Shown here: positions 1-5,588 of the stretch, in pieces
Numbering within the stretch: position 1 is the first letter of the stretch
How the letters are laid out: the number at the start of each line of letters is the position of its first letter
Assembly: GCA_020846105.1 (NCBI GenBank)
Contig: JADLEN010000223.1
Span: 1 to 5,588 of the forward strand
From: Chitinophagaceae bacterium
GTDB taxonomy: Bacteria; Bacteroidota; Bacteroidia; Chitinophagales; Chitinophagaceae
Length of the DNA: 5,588 bases
Reading direction: 5' to 3'
Notes under the pieces: model-generated
Seen by the model: only the letters and a program-made list of their open reading frames with translations
Told to the model about the DNA's origin: nothing
Database searches by the model: none
Position numbers and translations under genes: made by a program

Positions 1-569
1 TCACCTTGATAATCTTTACATGGCCACCAGCTACTCGCCCCTAATCCTTGGCAGGCAACAGAAATCCAAGGATTACCGAGGCTGTCTTTTGTCCAAATAA
101 AGCCACCATCCCAAGGTGGCTTTACCGCTTCGTGAGGTTTACCTTCGTAAATTATTGTAACTAAATACGAGGACCCAATTTTGAAATTTTCTTTTTTTAC
201 TTTCAACCAATACACATTTTTTTCACGAACTAATAGCAGGGTATTTTTTGTGGTATCGAAAGAGAAAAGACCGACTGCTCCAGAACTTTCACTCCATATT
301 GCCTTCGATATTTTCATTGGTTCTTGCAAATCAATTTGCATGGAGTCTTTTGCCAAGGCTATTACTTTAAATTGAATAGTACAAATTCCTTTTAGGGTTT
401 TAGAAGCAGTATCTAGTTTTAATTGGAGATGGTAATGCTGCACATCCCACCAATCTCTACCTCGACCATTGCTGCCGCGGAGTGTATCTTGGCGGTTAAA
501 AGCAAACAGGGCATTTGCGCTAAGCAAACACCCTGTAAGTATTGTTATCAGTTTTACTGAAAAATTCAT
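1..569 (-). CDS. Exported M1-family (gluzincin) metallopeptidase, N-terminal part, cut by the left edge
   Basis: The frame is open from an ATG at 569 to the window edge, giving 189 complete codons with no stop or frameshift. Residues 1-23 look like a signal peptide (Lys6, a hydrophobic stretch, then ALFA before Phe24). The mature start reads RDWWDVQHYHLQLKLD (38-53), the usual opening of the M1 N-terminal beta-saddle domain. It is followed by PPWDGGFIW (151-159), a CQGxG motif (173-177) and WWPCKD (181-186), an order I know from Bacteroidota M1 aminopeptidases. Family members are zinc exopeptidases that remove N-terminal residues from peptides. The catalytic GxMEN and HEXXH-E motifs would lie beyond the edge, so activity cannot be confirmed here. 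The ATG is 9 bp after the upstream FKBP stop, and that stop is in the same frame, so no earlier in-frame start is possible without reading through it. An LTGC sequence (11-14) resembles a lipobox but sits early; type I cleavage seems likelier. Family call is strong; substrate is unknown. Confidence 0.88.
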   Translation of the reverse strand, partial: MNFSVKLITILTGCLLSANALFAFNRQDTLRGSNGRGRDWWDVQHYHLQLKLDTASKTLKGICTIQFKVIALAKDSMQIDLQEPMKISKAIWSESSGAVGLFSFDTTKNTLLLVREKNVYWLKVKKENFKIGSSYLVTIIYEGKPHEAVKPPWDGGFIWTKDSLGNPWISVACQGLGASSWWPCKDYQG

Positions 570-578
570 AGAAATTAA

Positions 579-1562
579 TTAGTGGTTATGACCATCACCA
601 GGACCGTGCTCTGCAGCAGGCGCTTCGGCTTCGGCAATGTTGGTTACTTCTACATCAAAAACAAGTACACCATTTTTAGGTATATCGGCACTAGGGCTAC
701 GCTCGCCATAAGCCATCGGGCTAGGGATGTATAAGGTAGCTTTAGAACCTTTTTTGAGCATAGAAACACCTATATCCCAACCAGCAATTACTTGTCCTTG
801 GCCAAGTGTAAAGCTAAAAGGCTCTACGTGGCTAAATGCAGGATCAGTGTTGGAGTCAAAGGTTTTGCCTTCGAGGGTTTTACCTGTATAGTTTACCGTT
901 ACTTTCTGACCAGCTTTGGCGGTATCGCCTGTGCCTACTTTCAACATTTTGTAATAAAGGCCAGACGGGTGTCTTTTGGTACCGGTGATATTCTTGTCTT
1001 TAAAGTATTTGTTGATAGCTACAGAATCGGCTTTCATTTGCGCTTGGCCTTTTTGTGCTTTTTCTTTAAATGCATCGGCTTGTTTCTTTTGCTTTAGCAC
1101 TACTACATCCTGATCGAACCACATGCCAGCACCTTTTTTCATCCAAGGTAGCTCTGGAGCACCCATTGCGAGCACAGAATCTAGTGGCATACGGAAAGTA
1201 GCACTATCACCTTCGGTAAGCAGTTGAAAACCTTCCATAAGATCGAAACGAGGCTGCTGTGCAGGGCGTATTTGCAATTCGAAAGGCTCGTTGTTGTTGG
1301 CTTGTCTTGAGCTGAACAAAACGCTGTCGCCTACTCTAGCACTGGTGTGCAATGTGATGAAGTCTCCAACTACTGGGCGTTCGCCTTTGGCATCTTTCCA
1401 TAGTCTGTATTGTAAGCCATTGCTTACTTCTGTCCAACCATTTACGGTTTTGCCTGTTGTGATTGGTTGCGCAACAAAATTTTGTTGTTGTCCTTGCGGG
1501 GCTTGTGCCATAGCTGTTGCAGCTACTGTGCAACTAAGCGATAGTAAAACTAACTTTTTCAT
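579..1562 (-). CDS. Exported FKBP-type peptidyl-prolyl cis-trans isomerase with degenerate N-terminal FKBP-like domain and His-containing tail
   Basis: A 327-residue protein that should catalyse cis-trans isomerisation of peptidyl-proline bonds and aid folding of exported proteins. Residues 1-19 are a typical signal peptide (KK, hydrophobic core, AMA before Gln20), so it acts outside the cytoplasm. Residues 199-309 form a canonical FKBP domain. The pocket residues are all present: Tyr225, Phe235-Asp236, Phe251, Val258-Ile259, Trp262, Tyr285, Ile294 and Phe302. Residues about 49-157 align with the same fold (NGLQY, VGDFITLH, GDSVLFSS, EGDSATFRMPLDS) but lack the Tyr, the FD pair and the Trp, so this half is probably non-catalytic. 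A charged, likely helical linker (158-198) joins the halves. The protein ends in HGPGDGHNH (319-327), a possible metal-binding tail. It is a paralog of the upstream FKBP lipoprotein, 51 bp away. No Shine-Dalgarno motif precedes the ATG. The family is certain; the client proteins are unknown. Confidence 0.95.
   Translation of the reverse strand: MKKLVLLSLSCTVAATAMAQAPQGQQQNFVAQPITTGKTVNGWTEVSNGLQYRLWKDAKGERPVVGDFITLHTSARVGDSVLFSSRQANNNEPFELQIRPAQQPRFDLMEGFQLLTEGDSATFRMPLDSVLAMGAPELPWMKKGAGMWFDQDVVVLKQKKQADAFKEKAQKGQAQMKADSVAINKYFKDKNITGTKRHPSGLYYKMLKVGTGDTAKAGQKVTVNYTGKTLEGKTFDSNTDPAFSHVEPFSFTLGQGQVIAGWDIGVSMLKKGSKATLYIPSPMAYGERSPSADIPKNGVLVFDVEVTNIAEAEAPAAEHGPGDGHNH
1472..1487. repeat. Perfect 16-bp palindrome in the 5' part of the second FKBP gene
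   Basis: CAACAAAATTTTGTTG is its own reverse complement and lies in codons 26-31, just after the signal peptide region. It overlaps a second palindrome, GTTGCGCAAC (1466-1475), sharing the CAAC arm, so two alternative pairings are possible. The stretch encodes part of a Gln-rich segment (QQQNFVAQ), and repeated CAA codons may explain most of it. No regulatory role is shown. Confidence 0.35.
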
Positions 1563-1605
1563 TAAGGTTTTGTGTTTAAAAATTTAGTGAGTTGTAAAAA
1601 TCGGG

Positions 1606-1630
1606 CTTAAGACTTATTTAAAGTCCAAAA
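1606..1630 (-). other. Imperfect inverted repeat spanning the stop codon of the FKBP lipoprotein gene
   Basis: On the mRNA strand GACTT-TAAAT-AAGTC (1625-1611) forms a 5-bp stem with the TAA stop at the loop edge. The stem can lengthen outward with one G-U pair, one mismatch and further A-U pairs. Five T residues follow after GCCCGA. The stem is AU-rich and the T run is short and displaced, so it is a poor match to an intrinsic terminator. At most it might be a weak attenuator or an mRNA 3'-end stabiliser between the two FKBP genes. Confidence 0.2.
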
Positions 1631-2465
1631 GTTCAACATCAAAAATTAAAATAGAATTAGCAGGTATCAATGGGCTTGGGCTTTGTGCACCATAAGCCAA
1701 AGTGCTTGGTACGTAAAGCGTTCCTTTAGCACCTTTGTTGAGTAGCGCAATACCTTCGTCCCAACCAGGAATAACGTTGCCTTTGCCTAAAGGAAATTCT
1801 AATGGCTCGGTGTGCTGGAATTGAGGATCAATGTTAGAATCGAACATTTTTCCGTCCATCAATTTGCCGGTGTACATTACTTTCACAGTTTGGCCAGCAG
1901 CAGGCAAAGCGCCAGTACCAGGCTTAGTAACTACATAATACAAACCACTAGCTGTTTTTTGAGCGGTAATACCGTTGGCAGCAAAGTATTCTGTAAGTGC
2001 TTTATCATCTTTTTCTTTTAGTTCTGCTTCAGCTTTTTCTTTAGACTTTACAGAAACCATCTTGAATTGAAATTCTAATTTGTCGGTAGGTTTTGCAAAA
2101 GTATAAACCTTGCGTGCCATAGAATCAAGCTCTACACGTATTACCGCACTATCGCCAGCCGAAAGCATTTTTATAACCTCGGTAGGGTCCATTGATTTTG
2201 TAGCTTGTGGGTTTTCTTGAAGTGGCATTTCTACAGGTTTGCCATCGTTCATTTTTCTGCTTTCAAACATCACACTATCGCCTATTTTCACAAGCATGTG
2301 GTATTCTATAATATCACCTACTTTGGCATTTTCACCTTTCTCGTCAGTAACGATAAGGTATTCTACACCATCTTTTGTTTTTTTAAAGGTTTTGTTGCCA
2401 CCGCAGGAAGTTGCACCTACAAGTACTGTTGCCATTGCTGCAACCGGAAGAATCTGTTTGAACAT
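1614..2465 (-). CDS. FKBP-type peptidyl-prolyl cis-trans isomerase, predicted lipoprotein
   Basis: A 283-residue prolyl isomerase, probably membrane-anchored in the envelope. Residues 1-20 are a lipoprotein-type signal peptide ending ATSC, with Cys21 as the likely lipidated residue followed by GGNK; the -3 Ala is a weaker lipobox residue than Leu. The C-terminal half (about 172-283) is a complete FKBP domain with Tyr198, Phe208-Asp209, Phe224, Val231-Ile232, Trp235, Tyr258, Ile267 and Phe275 in the expected pocket positions. The N-terminal half (about 32-140) has the same fold signature (DGVEY, VGDIIEYH, GDSVMFES, AGDSAVIRVELDS) without the catalytic residues. A Lys/Glu-rich helical linker (about 140-165, ending in LTEYFAANGI) separates the halves. 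The gene starts 26 bp after the DHH gene's stop and is followed by a paralog of the same plan. It recalls GldI, the FKBP lipoprotein of flavobacterial gliding, but is longer than I expect for GldI, so I do not use that name. No ribosome-binding motif is visible; the leader is AT-rich. Confidence 0.94.
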   Translation of the reverse strand: MFKQILPVAAMATVLVGATSCGGNKTFKKTKDGVEYLIVTDEKGENAKVGDIIEYHMLVKIGDSVMFESRKMNDGKPVEMPLQENPQATKSMDPTEVIKMLSAGDSAVIRVELDSMARKVYTFAKPTDKLEFQFKMVSVKSKEKAEAELKEKDDKALTEYFAANGITAQKTASGLYYVVTKPGTGALPAAGQTVKVMYTGKLMDGKMFDSNIDPQFQHTEPLEFPLGKGNVIPGWDEGIALLNKGAKGTLYVPSTLAYGAQSPSPLIPANSILIFDVELLDFK

Positions 2466-2490
2466 AAATTTTTGAGGTTAATTTAATTTT

Positions 2491-3492
2491 TTATTTTGAG
2501 GGGTGAAATTCGGATAAAATTTCCTTAAATCGAAAAATAGTTTCTTTAAAATCTTGTGAAGATTGTCCGCCAGAGGCATTAAAGTGTCCGCCACCATTGA
2601 AATAATTGCGTGAAAATGCATTTACATCAAAATCTCCTTTGCTTCTAAATGACATTTTAATACCGTCTTTGCGCTCAATAATAAGCGTTGCAAAACGAAT
2701 ACCAGCAATACTCAAAGGGTAATTTACCAAGCCTTCGGTGTCGCCTGTGCGTATGTCAAACTTGTCTAAATCTTCTTGACTAATAGTAATAAGACCACTA
2801 TGCAATTCGGGGAATATTTCCATTTTTTGGTGAAGAATATAACCCAAGAAACGTGTGCGTCGTTCGCTCCAAGCATCATAAATCTCTTCGTGGATAATGC
2901 TTTGCTTAAGACCTTTTCGCATAAGGTCGGCTATCATTTCGTGTACAGAGGCTGTGCAAGCGGGAAAACGAAATGATCCAGTATCAGTCATAGCACCAGT
3001 GTACAAGCAAGCGCCAATAGTAGTATCTATAAGCGCATTGTCACCAGCAAGATTGATAAAATCGTATACCATTTCGCAAGTGCTACTTTTTGCAGCATCG
3101 CTAGTACCATAGTCGAAACTAGGGCTTGGGTACATGTGATGGTCAATCAAAACTTTTGGCTGTGTAGCATTTTGCAATAATGATTCTAGGCTTTTCACCC
3201 TATTAAGCGCATTAAAATCTAGGCAGAAAATAATATCTGACTCGGCAATTAATTTTTCCACCATTTTAGGCTCGCCTTCATAATTAAAAACGAGCTCTAT
3301 GCCAGGAGTCCAAAGCAAAAAGTCTGGCACCTCGCTGGGCGACACAGGGTAAACAACATGACCTTTTTTAAGGAAATAATGTGTAAGCGCCATCATGCTA
3401 CCGATAGCATCGCCATCGGGCTTGTGGTGTGTAGTAATAAATATTTTTTTTTGACTTTGTAAAAGTTCAAAGCAATCTTCTATTGGCTTCAT
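2491..3492 (-). CDS. nrnA: DHH/DHHA1-family phosphoesterase, NrnA-type nanoRNase / pAp phosphatase
   Basis: A 333-residue cytoplasmic enzyme of the family that degrades 2-5-nt RNA and, in many members, dephosphorylates 3'-phosphoadenosine 5'-phosphate, using a two-metal (usually Mn) centre. All metal-binding motifs are visible: HHKPDGDAIGS (22-32; His22, Asp26, Asp28), Asp92 in LDFN, the signature Asp117-His118-His119, and Asp170 in GAMTDTGSFRF. The C-terminal DHHA1 domain carries GGGHFNASGG (300-309), which binds the substrate. Length fits the family. I chose the ATG at 3492. A TTG at 3540 would add 16 residues and overlap recQ by 11 bp, but family proteins usually begin about 15-20 residues before the HHKPDGD motif, as they do with the ATG. 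An A9 run (3444-3452 on the mRNA strand) lies in codons 14-17. The gene follows recQ by 37 bp and precedes the FKBP lipoprotein by 25 bp. Whether RNA or pAp is the main substrate cannot be read from sequence. Confidence 0.93.
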   Translation of the reverse strand: MKPIEDCFELLQSQKKIFITTHHKPDGDAIGSMMALTHYFLKKGHVVYPVSPSEVPDFLLWTPGIELVFNYEGEPKMVEKLIAESDIIFCLDFNALNRVKSLESLLQNATQPKVLIDHHMYPSPSFDYGTSDAAKSSTCEMVYDFINLAGDNALIDTTIGACLYTGAMTDTGSFRFPACTASVHEMIADLMRKGLKQSIIHEEIYDAWSERRTRFLGYILHQKMEIFPELHSGLITISQEDLDKFDIRTGDTEGLVNYPLSIAGIRFATLIIERKDGIKMSFRSKGDFDVNAFSRNYFNGGGHFNASGGQSSQDFKETIFRFKEILSEFHPSK

Positions 3493-3529
3493 TTTTGACT
3501 TTGGGCTTGTGGTGAGGTATCTTTTATCC

Positions 3530-5588
3530 TTAATTGCCAAATTCGCTCAGGAATTTGATACGCATCATTTGAAGGGTTTCGATACTTACATCACGGTCTT
3601 TAAACTCGTCATATACATCATTAAGGTCGTCGTCTTGGCTACTTCTAAAGTAATCAAAAATATCTTCTTGTTCGTCTTCGTCTAATTGCTCATCTATACA
3701 ATAGCTGATGTTAAGCTTGGTACCACTAGCTACAATTGTTTCCATTGCCACTAGCAACTCATCCATAGAAATACCTTTGTTTTTGGCAATGGTTTCGAGA
3801 GGTATTTTTTTATCAATATTAGTAATAATAAAGACCTTCATCCCGCTTTTATTGACCACACTGCGCATCACAAAGTCATCCGACTTTTCTATATCATTTT
3901 CCTCTACATATTTCGTAATAAGGGAAATGAATTTTTTGCCGTAACGCATAGCCTTTCCCTTACTTACACCAGCTATTTTTTCTAGCTCTTCGGTGGTGGT
4001 AGGGTATGTGGTGGCCATGTCTTCGATAGAATTTTCTAAGAACACCACAAATGGTGGCACATTATTCTCTTGGCCTACCTCTTTGCGCAGCTCCATGAGC
4101 ATTTTGAAAAGGTTGTCATCCAATGCTGCACCAGATTCACCATGGTTATTTACCACCTCATCGTCTTCTACCTCACCTGCATATTTATGGTTGAGGCTTA
4201 CCTCAATTGAAAATGGCTTTTTTATAAATTTGTGTCCTACTTCAGTAAGTTTTATCAAGCCATACTCTTCTATGTCTTTGCGTATCATACCTTCCAACAT
4301 CATTTGGCGAATAAGTGATTGCCAAAAATTGGCATCCATTTCCATCACCAATCCTGCACCAAAAGACTTGAGCTTATTGTGTCGGAAAGTTACAATTTGA
4401 GGATTGCTTACACCTAAAACTACATTGACAATATAATCTATACCAAATCTTTCGTCAACACCTTTGATAGCTTCTAAGACAATTTTCACACTATATTTTA
4501 CATCCAACTTTTCCTTCGGGTTGAGGCAATTGTCGCAATTGCCACAATTGTTCTCTTTCAGATTTTCTCCAAAATAATGAAGCAAGAGTTTGCGTCTGCA
4601 AACACTACTTTCGGCATATGCTAGTGTTTCGGCAATTAATTGCCCACCCATTTCGCGCTCGCTAAGAGGCTTGTCGCGCATCAGGTGCTCTAGCTTTTGT
4701 ACGTCTTTGTATGAGTAGTAAAGCATGCATTTACCCTCAAGACCATCTCGGCCAGCACGGCCAGTTTCTTGGTAATAATTTTCGAGTGATTTGGGAATGT
4801 TGTAATGGATTACAAAACGCACGTCGGGCTTATCTATTCCCATACCAAATGCAATAGTGGCTACTATTACATCTACCTTCTCCATCAAAAACATATCTTG
4901 TCTTTGGGAGCGAATATTGGCTTCTAAACCAGCATGATACGCCACAGCACTCACACCGTTGACTTGCAATAAATTTGCCAGCTCTTCGGTAGTTTTACGG
5001 TTGAGTGTATATATAATACCACTCTTGCCACGCATGCTGTGAATAAATTTGACGATGCTTTTAAGGGTTTTATCTTTCGATATTTTTGGTACTATCTCGT
5101 AATAAAGGTTGGCTCTGTTAAACGAAGATATATACACCTTTGGGTCGCGGAGCTCTAGGTTTTTTACAATATCGTCTTGTACTTTGGGTGTGGCAGTAGC
5201 GGTGAGCGCTATAATAGGTATAGCAGGGTTTATAGCCTCTATCATACCACGTAGCTTGCGGTATTCTGGACGAAAATCATGCCCCCACTCCGAAATACAA
5301 TGCGCCTCATCTACAGCTACAAATGAGATATTTAGGTCTGAGAAAAACTCAATATTTTCGGCTTTAGTAAGTGTTTCAGGCGCTACATAAAGCAGTTTTG
5401 TGCCACCATCTAGCAGGTCTTGTTTTACCTTTCGTTGTTGTACTTTACTGAGTGTAGAATTAAGAAAATGTGCGATATTATCTTGGCTACTATAGCCCCT
5501 TATAAGATCTACCTGATTCTTCATCAGTGCTATAAGCGGTGAAATGACAATAGCTACACCTTCGCTAAGCAAAGCTGGCAGCTGATAA
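3530..5588 (-). CDS. recQ: ATP-dependent DNA helicase RecQ, N-terminus cut by the right edge
   Basis: RecQ is a 3'-to-5' superfamily 2 DNA helicase acting in recombination and stalled-fork repair. The window holds 685 residues plus the stop; the frame is open to the edge and begins YQLPALL, the tail of motif I, so the Walker A GKS and roughly 45-50 residues are missing. No start codon is present: the TTG at 5572 lies inside motif I. Counting from that first Tyr, the motifs in order are: VISPLIALMKNQ; DEAH at 93-96, with the RecQ aromatic-rich loop (to Tyr109); TATAT (129-133); ATIAFGMGIDKPDVRFVIH (243-261); and QETGRAGRDG (273-282), with the arginine finger. Zinc-binding cysteines follow at 330, 348, 351 and 354, then an RQC winged helix (about 360-460) and an HRDC domain (about 487-567). 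A further ~118 residues hold a helix-rich segment and an acidic stretch (DEDEQEDIFDYF), a tail known on some RecQ proteins. It heads the visible gene run. Confidence 0.97.
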   Translation of the reverse strand, partial: YQLPALLSEGVAIVISPLIALMKNQVDLIRGYSSQDNIAHFLNSTLSKVQQRKVKQDLLDGGTKLLYVAPETLTKAENIEFFSDLNISFVAVDEAHCISEWGHDFRPEYRKLRGMIEAINPAIPIIALTATATPKVQDDIVKNLELRDPKVYISSFNRANLYYEIVPKISKDKTLKSIVKFIHSMRGKSGIIYTLNRKTTEELANLLQVNGVSAVAYHAGLEANIRSQRQDMFLMEKVDVIVATIAFGMGIDKPDVRFVIHYNIPKSLENYYQETGRAGRDGLEGKCMLYYSYKDVQKLEHLMRDKPLSEREMGGQLIAETLAYAESSVCRRKLLLHYFGENLKENNCGNCDNCLNPKEKLDVKYSVKIVLEAIKGVDERFGIDYIVNVVLGVSNPQIVTFRHNKLKSFGAGLVMEMDANFWQSLIRQMMLEGMIRKDIEEYGLIKLTEVGHKFIKKPFSIEVSLNHKYAGEVEDDEVVNNHGESGAALDDNLFKMLMELRKEVGQENNVPPFVVFLENSIEDMATTYPTTTEELEKIAGVSKGKAMRYGKKFISLITKYVEENDIEKSDDFVMRSVVNKSGMKVFIITNIDKKIPLETIAKNKGISMDELLVAMETIVASGTKLNISYCIDEQLDEDEQEDIFDYFRSSQDDDLNDVYDEFKDRDVSIETLQMMRIKFLSEFGN

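Noticed and set aside
181..375. Plus-strand open frame of 64 codons
   Set aside because: It starts on a TTG and is antisense to the M1 peptidase gene, whose frame is continuous here with recognisable family motifs; the plus-strand product shows no domain.
583..594. Small hairpin TGGT-TATG-ACCA at the end of the second FKBP gene as a terminator
   Set aside because: The stem is only 4 bp, no T run follows on the mRNA strand, and the next gene starts within 20 bp.
792..1097. Plus-strand open frame of 101 codons
   Set aside because: It lies entirely antisense to the catalytic half and linker of the second FKBP gene; its Phe/Cys/Lys-rich product is what an antisense shadow looks like.
1291..1587. 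Plus-strand and alternate minus-strand open frames over the FKBP N-terminal region
   Set aside because: They are out-of-frame shadows of a well-supported signal-peptide-bearing gene and show no motif of their own.
1563..1613. Possible Bacteroidota-type promoter (TAAATTTT resembling TAnnTTTG) between the two FKBP genes
   Set aside because: The last position mismatches and no -33 TTG element sits at the right distance; the spacer is simply AT-rich.
2205..2486. Two plus-strand open frames of 78-93 codons opposite the FKBP lipoprotein start
   Set aside because: Antisense to the lipoprotein signal and degenerate FKBP half; no domain and no leader of their own.
2776..3112. Plus-strand open frames opposite the DHH gene
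   Set aside because: They overlap each other in different frames and sit antisense to conserved DHH-family motifs.
3993..4400. 135-codon plus-strand open frame opposite recQ
   Set aside because: It is the longest antisense frame, but it is Ser/Thr/Pro-rich without any domain and lies wholly within the RQC-HRDC coding region.
4527..4550. Three CAATTG hexamers at exact 9-bp spacing, looking like a direct repeat or binding-site array
   Set aside because: They arise from the codons of the recQ zinc-binding segment (CGNCDNC), where Asn or Asp-Asn and Cys codons recur; the protein explains the pattern.
1..5588. Mobile element, defence system, CRISPR or novel gene cluster
   Set aside because: No transposase, integrase, repeat array or terminal inverted repeat is visible, and all genes belong to common housekeeping families with similar base composition.

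Overview
This is a densely coded bacterial window in which every supportable gene lies on the minus strand. Transcription therefore runs from high to low coordinates: recQ (cut by the right edge), a DHH-family nanoRNase/pAp phosphatase, an FKBP prolyl isomerase lipoprotein, a second exported FKBP prolyl isomerase, and the beginning of an exported M1-family metallopeptidase (cut by the left edge). The gaps are 37, 25, 51 and 9 bp, which fits a single co-directional run, probably an operon. No RNA gene, CRISPR array, insertion sequence or phage remnant is visible, and no stretch longer than about 50 bp is non-coding.

The organism is most likely a member of the Bacteroidota. By eye the sequence is AT-rich (roughly 40% GC), and start codons follow AT-rich leaders without Shine-Dalgarno motifs. 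RecQ has the HRDC domain plus a long acidic C-terminal extension. The FKBP proteins and the M1 peptidase (PPWDGGFIW, then WWPCKD) resemble Bacteroidota exported proteins. I cannot assign a genus.

Right part (3530-5588): RecQ, missing only its extreme N-terminus with the Walker A lysine. Middle (2491-3492): the DHH/DHHA1 phosphoesterase, which degrades very short RNA and pAp; its best start is an ATG at 3492, not the TTG at 3540. Left-middle (579-2465): two tandem FKBP paralogs with the same two-domain plan, a degenerate N-terminal FKBP-like half and a canonical C-terminal catalytic half. One looks lipid-anchored; the other looks like a soluble periplasmic or secreted protein with a His-containing tail. 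Left edge (1-569): a secreted M1 aminopeptidase-like protein, of which 189 codons are present.

Functionally, two cytoplasmic nucleic-acid genes (helicase, nanoRNase) are followed by three envelope genes (two foldases and a metallopeptidase). This looks like ordinary core-genome content. I found no convincing undescribed system. The items most worth a second look are the tandem two-domain FKBP pair, the His-rich tail of the second FKBP next to a metallopeptidase, and the post-HRDC extension of RecQ.
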